Below, piece by piece: positions 48,832 through 59,449 of a DNA stretch of 64,000 nucleotides. Both the position numbers and the translations under genes were made by a program. How positions within the stretch are numbered: position 1 is the stretch's first letter; every line of letters begins with the position of its first letter. Source of the DNA: Membranipora membranacea (taxonomy: Eukaryota > Bryozoa > Gymnolaemata > Cheilostomatida > Membraniporidae); contig OU612072.1 of assembly GCA_914767715.1 (NCBI GenBank), positions 7,750,001 through 7,814,000 of the forward strand, in the 5' to 3' direction. The notes beneath the pieces are model-generated. The model was given only the letters and a program-made list of their open reading frames with translations. It did not search any database and had not been told where the DNA came from.

Positions 48832-51800
48832 GTCTGCAGGAATCATCTTTAGCGTTGTAAGTGTTCCCGTTGGTACATTTACTCTGTAGGACAAGTTCGA
48901 CATAGGCTCCGTTCTTCTGCTTCATAGGAAACAAGACTCTGTCAAAAATAATGTATGACTGGCGTCATTATAATTCATAAGATATTTAATGGTCATAGTA
49001 TATAAAGCTAGGTTGGTAAAAAGAGTCATCTTTGGACCTGACTGAGACCTCAAATACAATAAAAATTCTCTGAAAAATGGCCGACAGAGATAGCACTTCA
49101 ACTTTACTAAATACTAACCTATAATGATTTCTAAATTGCAAAATTATTTATAACATGGGGACGGAGGAATTACTTCCATCACGTATGCATTTGCCTTTGC
49201 CTTTGAAGGTACTGTCTTTATTGGGCATTATTATCTAAGCGATCTGCAAACTGCAGTCAAAAGGTTTCCAATTTGAATTCAAACATTGCTTTTTTACTAG
49301 TCATATATGCAATTAAGAGATATACACCATAATATCAAATTTGCTGACAAATTTAATTGAGATATTCTGCGGACTAATATGATGATATTAAACTCTAAAA
49401 ATCCGGCATCTTTTTCAAGGTCGCTAATTTTCGTTTTCTTCTTATACTTTTATTGGCAGTCTATTTCATTCCAGTAGCAGAATGTTTGAAAATTCACATA
49501 GTTATGTTGATCAACAAGCCATAAAATATCATCACAAAGTATGATAAAGTGTATGTAGCCAGAATGTTAGATCTAGTCACATAGCGTATAAAAAAAACTA
49601 GGGGTTGTCCTCTATTTAGTTCATCATGTTTATAATCTGGGGACTCACTTAGCATGAGTACCATCAGATGTACCTCATGCTAAGTGTACCTTTTTTTTTA
49701 GCTTTTATTGCACTAAATTAATATACTAAGATGGTTATTTAAAAAATATAAATGGTTATAAAAGCCAAAGGGACAACCAGATAGCCAGTCAAAGGCTAGT
49801 GTGAAGGCTGCCCAGCTCAAGTTTTCCTCCCCTACCGCACCACCCCACCGAAAAGGCGGGGAAGCATGCCAAACCGGAGCCGGCCTAGGCCGCCGCCCAC
49901 AGCCGTCCAGCAAGACCTGCCACGGCAACAGGCAGAGATGCGGCCTCCCATCCCAAGAGGTACCTGCTGTATAGTTCCATACCACTACACAACAAGGACC
50001 TTCCACCTCTATTGTTGTTGGTTTTAATTGGTTTGAGTTTAGTTGTTCGCGTATGATAATTGTGAGATTTTGAAAATTCATCTAGTTTTTCAAGACTATA
50101 ATTTTTTTAAAGCAATTTTAGTATAGAATATTTGAATAGCATATCGATCGGCATAATTTTCAATTTTTTAAAATACGTTGTGACATGAGAATTTGGTTTA
50201 ATTTTGAGTATAACCCTTAGGCTTGCTTTTTGAATGATTAAAACACGTTTTAAATCTGTTTTGTTTCCATGCCCCCAAAACTCTAGACCATAATAAATGA
50301 GGATAAAAGAATGTATAATATATGACAAGAAGAGTTTTTTGGTCTAGGTAAAGAGCTATGGCATGCATCATGAACAAACATAAATTCAGTTTTCTAACAA
50401 GTTCAGCTATGTGTTTGGAGAATGAGATATTGCTGTTTAAAGTTATTCCAAGAAATTTTGTATCCGGTTTTATTTGAAGAGGAATGTTGACTAAATTGAG
50501 GGAAAAAATCATTAAAATTAAGTGTTTTGTTTGGTGCTCTAAAAATTATCTGAATAGTTTTATCATAATTTATAACCAACGTATTTGCAAGACACCAGTT
50601 TTCTATGTTAGTAAGTTCAATTTTCATTTTGAATAGCTTTGTGGAGAATATGTTTGTATCATCAGGTATCTTGTGATGGTACACTTAGCATGAGTGCCAT
50701 CACAAGGAAATTGGAGTGACGACCCGAGTACAATTTTACTATTTAGGTGCGGGTACATGTTAGGTTGTCGTACTAAATTGACTCTAATGAACAGAGATAC
50801 ACATAATACAGTGGTAGTCTCGATGACAGTGTGGCTACAGTGTTTCTATAATGGCCTTGGCCTACTTACGGTGGAAATTTATTGAGAATGACAATTTGAC
50901 CAGGCTGGAAGTTTCGTTGTCTGACTTGTAGAGCGTTCTCTAAGCTCTGAGGAATGCTTGTAACATCTCCTTTATAGGTGAGGCTAGTTGGCCACGTGAT
51001 CACAAGGTCATTTTTGTTACAATCCCATGACACGGCAGCTTTGCTGTCAAGCTTACAATCTGTAAGTAAGAGGGCATGAATGTTATACAAAATAGAGCAT
51101 GGATTTCATTTTGAAGTTTATTTATTGCCATTTCTTGGAAATCGATCCAAACACTAGGTTGATTGTATTGAATTGAAGGCAAAAATAAAATCAGTTGCAA
51201 AATCTCATATAATGCTCAAAAAAGTATTCTGTCTCTTTGATATTCTGCACTTTTTGGGGCGGTATCGGGAAATTATAGCTTTACGAGAAGATGTTCTTTT
51301 GTTATTCAATCTAATGCGTGAGTGTGGTGGATGGTCATTGTCATTTCTAACTGTGATATGCCACCTACACTAGAATGGGAAATTTACATATGTTAAGTCA
51401 TTGTATATTGTAGATATTATATATTATTTTATATACTTTATTTTTTAGGCATTAAAAGGCAAAGGCAGAGTCCATGATCCTATGATATACCAGCGCCCGT
51501 TCATGTGGTCAATAAAGAGCGAATTACTAACCTATGGTGACCCAAGCTCAAATTATAGAAATAAGGTGGGCATCCAAGCGATAGATACCATGTCAATGCA
51601 CACCGATGACGTGATATACTATTGCATGACTATCTCTGATCGATAGAGAGTGAATCGATTCACTAAGAATGAGTACCGTCAGAAGAAATTCGGTGTGACG
51701 CCTCATGACCAATTTCATTAACTATGATCAGAGATACTCATGTTAATAGTGTAGTCTTGATGTTAGTGTGATGTCAACATTGCATACAAATGGCAATTGT

Positions 51801-54800
51801 AGCATTCCCTACTTTATAGTTGTTCTAACCTGAGGCACATAGCTCCTTGACCTTTACCAGGTTGGACTTGGCGACATTCTCTATGGCAGTTTTGGACACT
51901 TTATCTTGTACCAGGGAGCAAGCGACTTGGTAATGAGCCTGGAATACCATCTGTCTGCTGATGCTATCATAGTCTGGAAATGTAAAATGAAATATTGTTC
52001 ATGTTTGTATGACGCAGTTTTGTTATGTTTATAAAAAATATTTTCAATGAGGTAGCGTCAAAATACTTAAATATTTTACGCATGCAACTATTGAGTCTGT
52101 AATTTGCAATTCCACACAAAACCAGAAAAAGACTGAGTGACAAATGCCTACACAAGGCCATAGTTTAGAAAAATCATAGTGTAGGCATGCCCCAAGGAGA
52201 AAGTCAATTTATATCACCTGGAAAACATCAGCAGGAAAGTCAAAGGCATTATAACCCAAGCGGCCGAATCTTTTTATAACTGTGAATTTGAATCCATACA
52301 AAGCCAGTTCTGACTTGGGTTTTTCTGTGATGATGGAGTTGTAGGCCTCTTTACTTCGCTTAATAGGGAAAACAGTGCCTCCCTGACACACATACAGCTA
52401 CAGGCCTACTACACACATGAATGCTCACCCTGGTAATGGACTACAACATGAGAGATACACTTGTTGTTGTAGTCGTCTGTGGTCTCATAGTTATACACCC
52501 CTCTACGCAGACTGATCCTCACTCCGGGTGTAATTTCAACGCGGACGGAGTTCTTCCTTTCTGGTATGAATACAGTCTGGTTGGTACTCTTACAGGGTGG
52601 TGATCTAGTAGTTGTTGGTGGTGGTTTTGTTGTTGTGGTTGCGGTTGTGGTTGTTGTAGTTGTAGTTGTCGGTCTGGTGGTGGAGGTTGTAGTTGGTGGT
52701 GGTATTGTGGGACGCCCTACAAAGTAGGTACAAATCTGAAACAGCTACCAAAACTGCAGCATTAAAGGGCCACCAGGGTTTCAAACAACTTCTCGTTGGC
52801 CCTCATTGATTAATATCAGATTGCACCTTCCGCTGTTGGAAAAAGACAAAATCTAATTCGGATGATTATTCAGCCAGAATTCTTCTGAAACATTTCGTCC
52901 ATCAGGTACTCAAACTAAAGCTAAAATAGAATACCACAAATCAGTTTCCTGTTCCTGTTATTATTTAGCCTGTGCTCTATCATCATTACAGCAACGTCTT
53001 GGAACCTCCTCTAAATCGAAGTGTTACGCAGCCTAGGGTCAGAATCTAGTTTGAGTTTTGCATCGCTTAATGCACAAAGCTGATGCTGCCTAGCACATTA
53101 TTTACTACCCGTTAATGCATTGCTGCGAAACCTTGGTTGCCCTTTAATATTTAACAGGTTCGAGTTATGTGTTACAAGCCACAAATAGAAGCAGACATTT
53201 CTGTATGGGTGATTGAAATAATGAACTCCCTCAATTTATTGATTGAAGGCTTACCAAGTGGTAGGAAGGTATTATTTTTCAATATGAGAACAGTTTTGAA
53301 ACCACTGTATCTAATATTACAAAACTAACAGATAAACTGATAACGAAGATCTATTGATACTGCATACCGTCGATGACGTTGACTCTTATCTCACACTGGA
53401 GTTGTCCTCTCTTGTCTCTGATCTTGTACACATGAAGCCCTGGTCCGAGTGATAGAGTGTGTCCAGGTATCACTTCTACATCAATTCTACCCTCATTCCC
53501 CTTGGCAATCTTTGTCACTGATTTTGATATGCATGGGATCGCTGTTGTTGTTGTTGTTGGTTTTGTGGTTGTTGTTGTTGGTGTGGTTGTTGTGGTTGTT
53601 GGTGTGGTAGTTGTTGTTGTAGGTGTGGTGGGTGTTGTTGTGGGTGTGGTTGTTGTAGTTGTTGGTGTGGTGGTGGTGGTGGTGGTGGTGGTGGTGGTGG
53701 TGGTGGTGGTTGTCGTTGGTGTTGTTGTTGTAGTAGTCGGTGTAGGCGTAGTTCTGACGGCAGTGTATCCTGCAACACATTTATTCACAGATTGAATACC
53801 AACTACTACTAATTAGTTTGAAAACACCATGTAGCCATTAATAGGATTGAAACAATAATAATGTCATTGAGTATTCTTGATTCATAAGTGGGCACGATTC
53901 CCAATAGATGTAAAAGCCACTAGAAGGTCGGTGAAATTCTAAAGAATTTTTGTTTTAATGCCACTACAAGTTGGTCTGTGTTAAACTTGTAGTTATTTCA
54001 AATGACACGCAAGCCACCATAATACCAGCAATATGTTTTAATACTCATGGGGACTAGCTTAAACATTAGACAAACAAATGATACCTCAACTTTATACACT
54101 AGTACAGCCACTGTTTATGTCTACTGATCAAAATAGGATGGGAAATATTATTTTTGTTGTTTTCACATGGTCTTATTTGCTTCATGCATTGATCGGTGGT
54201 TAATAAAGTTCATAATAATAACATCGTAAATCATGTTTGTTAATACCAGGTTGCCTTAACAAAGATAACACCATTGCTGCAAAATTAGTTTTGTTCAAGA
54301 ATATAAAGTTATCAGTATCACTCTGTGGAACCGAAACGCAGATAGCTGCAGTCTCACCAAATATCACTTGCGTAACATGATATATAATAATTTATATATT
54401 ATTCACATTTTATGGTATATATGTAATTAATATATATGTATATACATAGTTGTAGGACTTTTATTATATATATTTAGAATATATTTGATATATTATATAT
54501 ATATAAATAAAATATATATAATATAGCTTTCTGACTCACCTTTGATGATTCGGATCCTCTGATACTCTCCGATGTAGATGCTGTTGTCGTGGGAGATGAG
54601 AGAATAGACGAAGGTTAGAGAGCAGGTTAGGAGAGCCTCATCCACATGTCCGGAGTCTCCGTTACATATGGATGTCACATTCTCTATCCCTAAATCTAAC
54701 ACTCTGACACGATGGTTAGTTGAATCAGCAACAGCTAGGGTAGTCTCATTTATTTGGGTGATCCCTCTGGCGCCGCTAAACTTTGCTAAGTTAAATGGTC

Positions 54801-56588
54801 CGTTCTCAAAGCCTCGTTGGTTGTTGTTGGTCCCTGTTAAAAGTTGCAGGTTTTTTCCGTTGTTGCCAAACTTGAAAACACCATTTGCTGTGGTGACATA
54901 GAAGCCATTGCTCGTTTGCAGAAGTCCACTCGGCTCAACCAATCTTTTATCTGTTATCAGCACACTCACGAGCTTGGACAAAATATTGTAAATCTTAACA
55001 GCACTATTTTTGGTGTCTGTGACATACAAAACCGAATTTTTAGCAATGTCCTTGTAGACACCCCAAGGCTCAGAGAATCTAGCGTTATAGCCGTTGACGT
55101 TACCCCTTCGCTGACACCTTCCAGCGTACGGCCTTGTTATTGAAGTGTTACGATCGACTTGCCTCAAACAGTGATTATTTCTATCAACCACAATCACCTC
55201 AGAGGGACTCAGCTGAACGAAGCCGGTGACCGAATTGAACATCGCTGGTCGGCCAGTTTTGTAGCCAAATTCAGACGCCGATCCAACAATAGTTTCCAAA
55301 GAACCGTTTGGCTTGTTGGTGCGAAGAGAGCTGCCATCAGAGAATAAGAAACGGGATTTGTCTGCCTGGTCAATGTCGATATGGAAGACATTGCCTTCGG
55401 TCTTTAGATACGTTGACACATATTCCCCATATACTCTGTAAATACAATCAGGGACAGGTTAAAACCTTCAGGTGTGCAGGCAAATCATGAGCATTCTCAA
55501 GGATTGCCTTGAGATGGCCGATAAAGCTCAGATAAGTAATAGTAGAAAGCAGGGTTGTATTCATAGGTAGGGCCAGGACTTTTTCAGGAGGTCAATTTTG
55601 AATAAAAACCTAAAATTGCTAGTGTTATGAATACACATTGACCACATTTATGTTTGTCAAAAACAGGTGCTCATTGGGGCCCGTTGTGTTACATATGGAT
55701 TATGAAACAATAGCCCTGATGTCGTTGTTTTATAATGGCAAATTTCTGCTTGTCATGAGGTCCATCAGTATATCTAAAACTGAATAATATGACTTTCCTT
55801 CTGCGCCATGGCCCTCCTCAAAATTTACCTTTCGGCCAAACTTCAACAAAAATCTTCAGAACATTGCATGTTCTCAATTAGTTGCAGAGAGGGATTGAGC
55901 ATGTCAAAGTTCAATGCGGCATCTCATCCCAAAAGCCTTCTCTGTGTTGGTCAATAGAGACAGAATTGTGAAGAAAATTGCTCACACAAAAATGATTATT
56001 ACTATTATTAAATCTTTTCATGGACAGTATCACTTATTTTACTGTCTGTTGAGCAGGTAATTCAAGATCTGGTAGCTACCTCCTACAACTGCCTTGTCCC
56101 AAGCTCGCTTTAACTTAAAGTTATGCAAGTTAATAACTAGAGCACCTGTTGGTGATGTCATTATACCTTGATAGAGATTTCTGATGATGAACTTACCTGT
56201 CAGCGAGTGCCAAAGAAGGACCTGCGTCTGACAACACAACCAGACATGCTACCATGAAGGTCACCTGAAGGTTAAAAATACAGTCATAAAATCACATTGA
56301 TATAAAGAGGATGTGACCGTGGTCAAGTTATTAGAGATCATAAAACAATTGCCCTTTTGTCGGAATGAATACAAGGTCACCTGCACTGTCAGGTAGTCTG
56401 ACTCTAAAATAGCTCACAGTTGAACTCCACAATATATAACATACCTGAGGTACTGAGCTACTATAATACCGATTATTTTTGTTGTTTAGCACCCTATACA
56501 TTCAGTGAAAGGCTGGAAAGAACCTAATTTTTAGCAGGAATTCTATTTTCGTTACTTTTACCTTCATCAGCATCTGGGCCAGCACCAT
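48827..56588 (-). CDS. Secreted NHL-propeller / Thr-rich / HYR-like protein, eight exons, complete
   Basis: Minus-strand exons: 56588-56562, 56264-56197, 55435-54540, 53769-53368, 52716-52429, 51973-51830, 51059-50870, 48938-48827. The phases 0/2/1/1/1/1/2 all agree. The sum is 2127 nt, 708 residues plus TAA. Residues 1 to about 30 are a signal peptide (core TFMVACLVVLS). Residues 32-330, in one large exon, form an NHL/SMP-30-like beta-propeller with repeated blade motifs such as VIVVDRNNHCLRQVD, LYVTDTKNSAVKIYN and LAVADSTNHRVRVLD. Next come a Thr/Pro-rich, probably O-glycosylated linker and a HYR-like Cys module (PGLHVYKIRDKRGQLQCEIR). A second Thr-rich linker and a related module follow (VRVEITPGVRISLRRGVYNY ... 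CISHVVVHYQ). The C-terminal 150 residues (DCKLDSKAAVSWDCNKNDLV) are unassigned. It is probably an extracellular adhesion or recognition protein; the partner is unknown. AATAAA overlaps the stop codon. Confidence 0.85.
49648..49688. repeat. 41-bp near-perfect palindrome
   Basis: CACTTAGCATGAGTACCATC followed by its near-exact reverse complement (GATGTACCTCATGCTAAGTG), directly before the LINE poly(T). A third, direct copy (CACTTAGCATGAGTGCCATC) follows the other LINE end at about 50681-50702. A weaker relative (CACTAAGAATGAGTACCGTC) lies at 51660. Confidence 0.75.
49690..50685 (-). mobile_element. 5'-truncated LINE with poly(A) tail in the last intron of the NHL gene
   Basis: Minus-strand order: RT remnant IPDDTNIFSTKLFKMK (active-site Tyr/Phe-Ala-Asp-Asp degraded), IENWCLANTLVINYDKT, KFLGITLNSNISFSKHI, YYGLEFWGHGNKTDLKRVLI and LIIQKASLRVILKIKPNSH. 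Then comes a GC-rich 3' UTR (about 49990-49790), AATAAA (plus 49704-49709 as TTTATT) and a run of A's (plus 49690-49699). Several frame changes are present. Its borders fall next to copies of a CACTTAGCATGAG motif. Confidence 0.82.
51450..51645 (+). other. Exon-like plus-strand frame antisense within the NHL-gene intron
   Basis: It follows TTTATTTTTTAG and is open for 65 codons to TAG (ALKGKGRVHDPMIYQRPFMW, VGIQAIDTMSMHTDDVIYYC). The minus strand is closed here. There is no partner exon and no recognised family. It may be a captured gene fragment. Confidence 0.3.
52206..52390 (-). pseudogene. Unused exon-like module in the NHL gene
   Basis: Open minus-strand stretch between GTGTGTCAG (acceptor) and CAG/GTGATA (donor): GGTVFPIKRSKEAYNSIITE, LGYNAFDFPADVFQ. 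It resembles the last exon (PVLFPMKQKNGAYVELVL) and loosely the HYR-like modules. It is a phase 0/0 exon between phase-1 neighbours, so including it would break the frame. This fits a duplicated exon that was lost from the transcript. Confidence 0.4.
53535..53740 (-). repeat. Coding (ACC/ACA)n Thr-codon repeat
   Basis: About 65 nearly consecutive Thr codons with regular Pro, part of exon 4 of the NHL gene. It includes a pure (GGT)n block on the plus strand at about 53667-53708. Apparent long ORFs in other frames here are artefacts of the repeat. Confidence 0.85.
54370..54530. repeat. AT-rich tract beside a splice donor
   Basis: ATATATAT/TATATTAT low-complexity sequence in the intron immediately after the large NHL exon. 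Confidence 0.7.
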
Positions 56589-58099
56589 ATTCACGTCTCA
56601 CTTCTAAACCAGCTGATAAACTAACTTGGTAATAATTTAGGATGCTTCCCCTGTACTGCATTCCAACTGTCTGCTCTCGTTGCACTTTATTGAGACCGTT
56701 TGTTTTATCTACATTGATTTACGTCATTTAACTTATCTATTTTATTATCAGTGAAAGTTTATTAGAACTTGTTGCTACATAGCAATGTAATCTCATCCAT
56801 AAGTTTGTGTAAAGACATGAGATATGGTATGACACTTGCGTAGGACTGATAAACTTTTCACAGCTCACCTAATACATAGTTGGCTCCACGCCACTCTCCC
56901 TCCCCTTTGCCAATTTTATTACAGGTGGAAATGCTGGAGTTGTCTTTTTAAATTACAAGGGATGACAACTATGCTCATATCAATGAAAAATTCAGTTTTA
57001 CCTGATCCCTATAATCATTTATATGACAATCCTACATTGTCTACCGACTGTAACTTCGTACTGAGCATGTCATGTACGAAGTTACAGCCTTGATCTGGAA
57101 TAAAAAGTAACTGAGGCTGATGATTCATGGTTCATTATGAAGGGACTTTTCAACCTCTAACTTTATGCACACAAAGTTGCCTAAGGGAATCCCATTAGGT
57201 GTCTGTAGGATTGCACATCGGAAGAAACTTAGATGAACACTAGAGGAAGTTAGCAATCATCAATAACATGATCTCGTAGAGACTTGGTCATTGAGATGAG
57301 TGTAGTCCAGCAGCAGTTGTTCTCCGCAGACAACCACTCACTACCTGACAATGCACAGCAGGTGGCATATTGCAAGGTCAGTGCGCTTTATCATGACCCC
57401 ATGAGAGCTAGATTTATACTGGTATGTAAACTATGCGGTGCTTAAAAATAATTAAAATCCTATCAGCTATACTAGAGATTGCGGGAAAATAGTGTTAGAC
57501 TTTCCACAAGGACCTACTCGCAGCCAGTTTAATCAGATATCACTAATTAATCTGACGACAAAAACTTAATAGCTCAGCTAATATTTTACATTCAATTGAA
57601 TTCCACAATGCTAATATTGATAAAATTCAATCAAACTTCAAAATAGCCTTAGTGCTCGTTTCTTAGCAGGATGAAGCCCAATATGTATTGAGGGTGGGCT
57701 ATTGATGGTGCTCGCAATACGATTACCTGGCAACAGTGAACCTAGGGCTATAAAATCAAATGCTGTAACATTTAAAGGCAATACTTGTATTGTACATAAT
57801 ATTATAGGGATCTCTTATTAGGTTCGTTTCCAAGCTGCAACAATCATTCCTAGCAAATCCTTCCCATAATTCCCTCCTTGTTAATCTAACATGCCTAGCA
57901 AAGAGCTCAGCCACTCGGCCTGTTTGATTTAGGTCTGTGTGTCCGAGAACTGCAGACATTGTGTGTATTTACAGAGTATAATATTAACAGAATATCTTGT
58001 TAGATTTCGCCCTCTATTGTCATAGCAGCATTGATTTTGACACTTCAGATAGTAAATAGTCTCCTGTTCACTTGATTTCCTGGCTATTAGAAAACTGCC
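56589..58099. other. Intergenic between divergent genes
   Basis: Upstream regions of the minus-strand NHL gene and the plus-strand gene at the window end. No exon or repeat is recognised and no TATA box stands out. Confidence 0.4.
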
Positions 58100-58227
58100 G
58101 GACAAAAACAAGACAACACGATTATTGGTCTTCGGAGGATCGTTATATTAATCGTCGCCGTAGCAGTGCTGAGACCGACAAGCCAGTCATTCACCGACTA
58201 CTAAGCAGCTTGGGCCGTCAGGATTCT
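58100..58227 (+). other. Possible upstream (first or alternative) exon
   Basis: It ends in a strong donor (GATTCT/GTAAGTG, GT at 58228). An open frame reads EDRYINRRRSSAETDKPVIH and RLLSSLGRQDS, basic and Ser-rich like the downstream gene, but has no in-frame ATG. It may be 5' UTR or an alternative coding exon. Its phase-0 end does not join the 59450 exon in coding frame but could join the phase-0 exon at 61758. Confidence 0.35.
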
Positions 58228-59449
58228 GTAAGTGTTTAGTTTTGGTCCTCTCAGCCACACAGTACAACAATATTTTTTATAAGCACACAATTTTTTTAAA
58301 CGACCAATACCGTGTTTGACTATTGAATGTGTTATTTTTAACACTTGAGTTGAGCGAAGCAATAATATCTAAGTCATTATGGGTAAATTGGATGTGTATG
58401 GCACAGCTGAGAGTAAAGGGTATATTGTAATTTAGCCAGCCGTGGGTTTATCCTGGCAAGCTTATATGACATATTGATTTTGTATATAATAATGGCCTGG
58501 CTTTTTGTTTTAATTTTAGCACACTTTAATCAACTTTACACAATTCCTTCATTCAAATTCTCCGTCATTATTTCAACACATTAAACAATTAAATGTAATT
58601 TGAACAAAGATTAAAAATGCCGTAGTTAAAACAAACACCTTGATTATACATCAATGGCAGCGACATGCCATAGGGTACTGTAAGGTTTCTCAGCTGTGTT
58701 ATATTGCCACCCACAGTCTTAGACGCTGATGCACACATACCCTTTCACATGGTGGCTAATGTGACCTCACATGCTGTAATTGCTGCTCAGTTTTCACTGA
58801 CTTTCTTATTAGTTGCTGCCTCTAAAGCAGCACCTGTTTGTGATTGACAGTTGACAGGTAAGAGCGACACAGGGATTAACGATTATCCGAGATGTAAGTG
58901 GGTATAAAAAGCAGCATATAGATTATATTTGAGTATTTTTTGGTGCAATTTGTTCGTCATTGATAACAACGCAGTGGGATGTTGAGGTGGGTACATTATC
59001 TGGTTACAGACAAATCTTAATTGATAATTGTACTTAATTCTCTTGTTTGGATCAAGTTCGGCGTTTCCACTGCTATTCCTACGTAGCGTTTATCAGATCA
59101 AATTTAAACAAGCTACTTCATTTCTTGACTTGAAATTTAGGATTTAGATTTAGTGAGTAGTCACAGAAATAATGCCATCAGTGCACTGTTGTGATTGACG
59201 CTGAACGTAACGAGTAATAGTGGTAGTAACAGGTTTTTCTAACACTCCATAGGAGGTGATAAAAAATAGAAAAACATTGACCCTTGCTGCTGAAATGAGT
59301 CGACACTCAGCTTGCTTACTTCGCAGATAAGAGGCACGGGACTGAATAAGCAAAGTTTACTCTACTCAGCTACACCGAAGTATAAACTCAGTGTGAGATC
59401 GATTAAGACATCGGACAGCGGACATAGCCTGAGATAATACCAAGACAGC

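Noticed and set aside
48512-48889. Plus-strand 125-codon ORF
   Set aside because: It overlaps antisense the last exon of the NHL gene, which has phase-matched splice sites. Its composition is not protein-like.
49713-50081. 122-codon minus-strand ORF as a gene
   Set aside because: It lies in the GC-rich 3' UTR of the LINE and runs into its AATAAA and poly(A) tail.
53457-53795. Long Val-rich, Asn/His-rich and Gln/Pro-rich ORFs
   Set aside because: They are shadow frames of the Thr-codon repeat. The Thr frame is the one joined by splice sites to the flanking domains.
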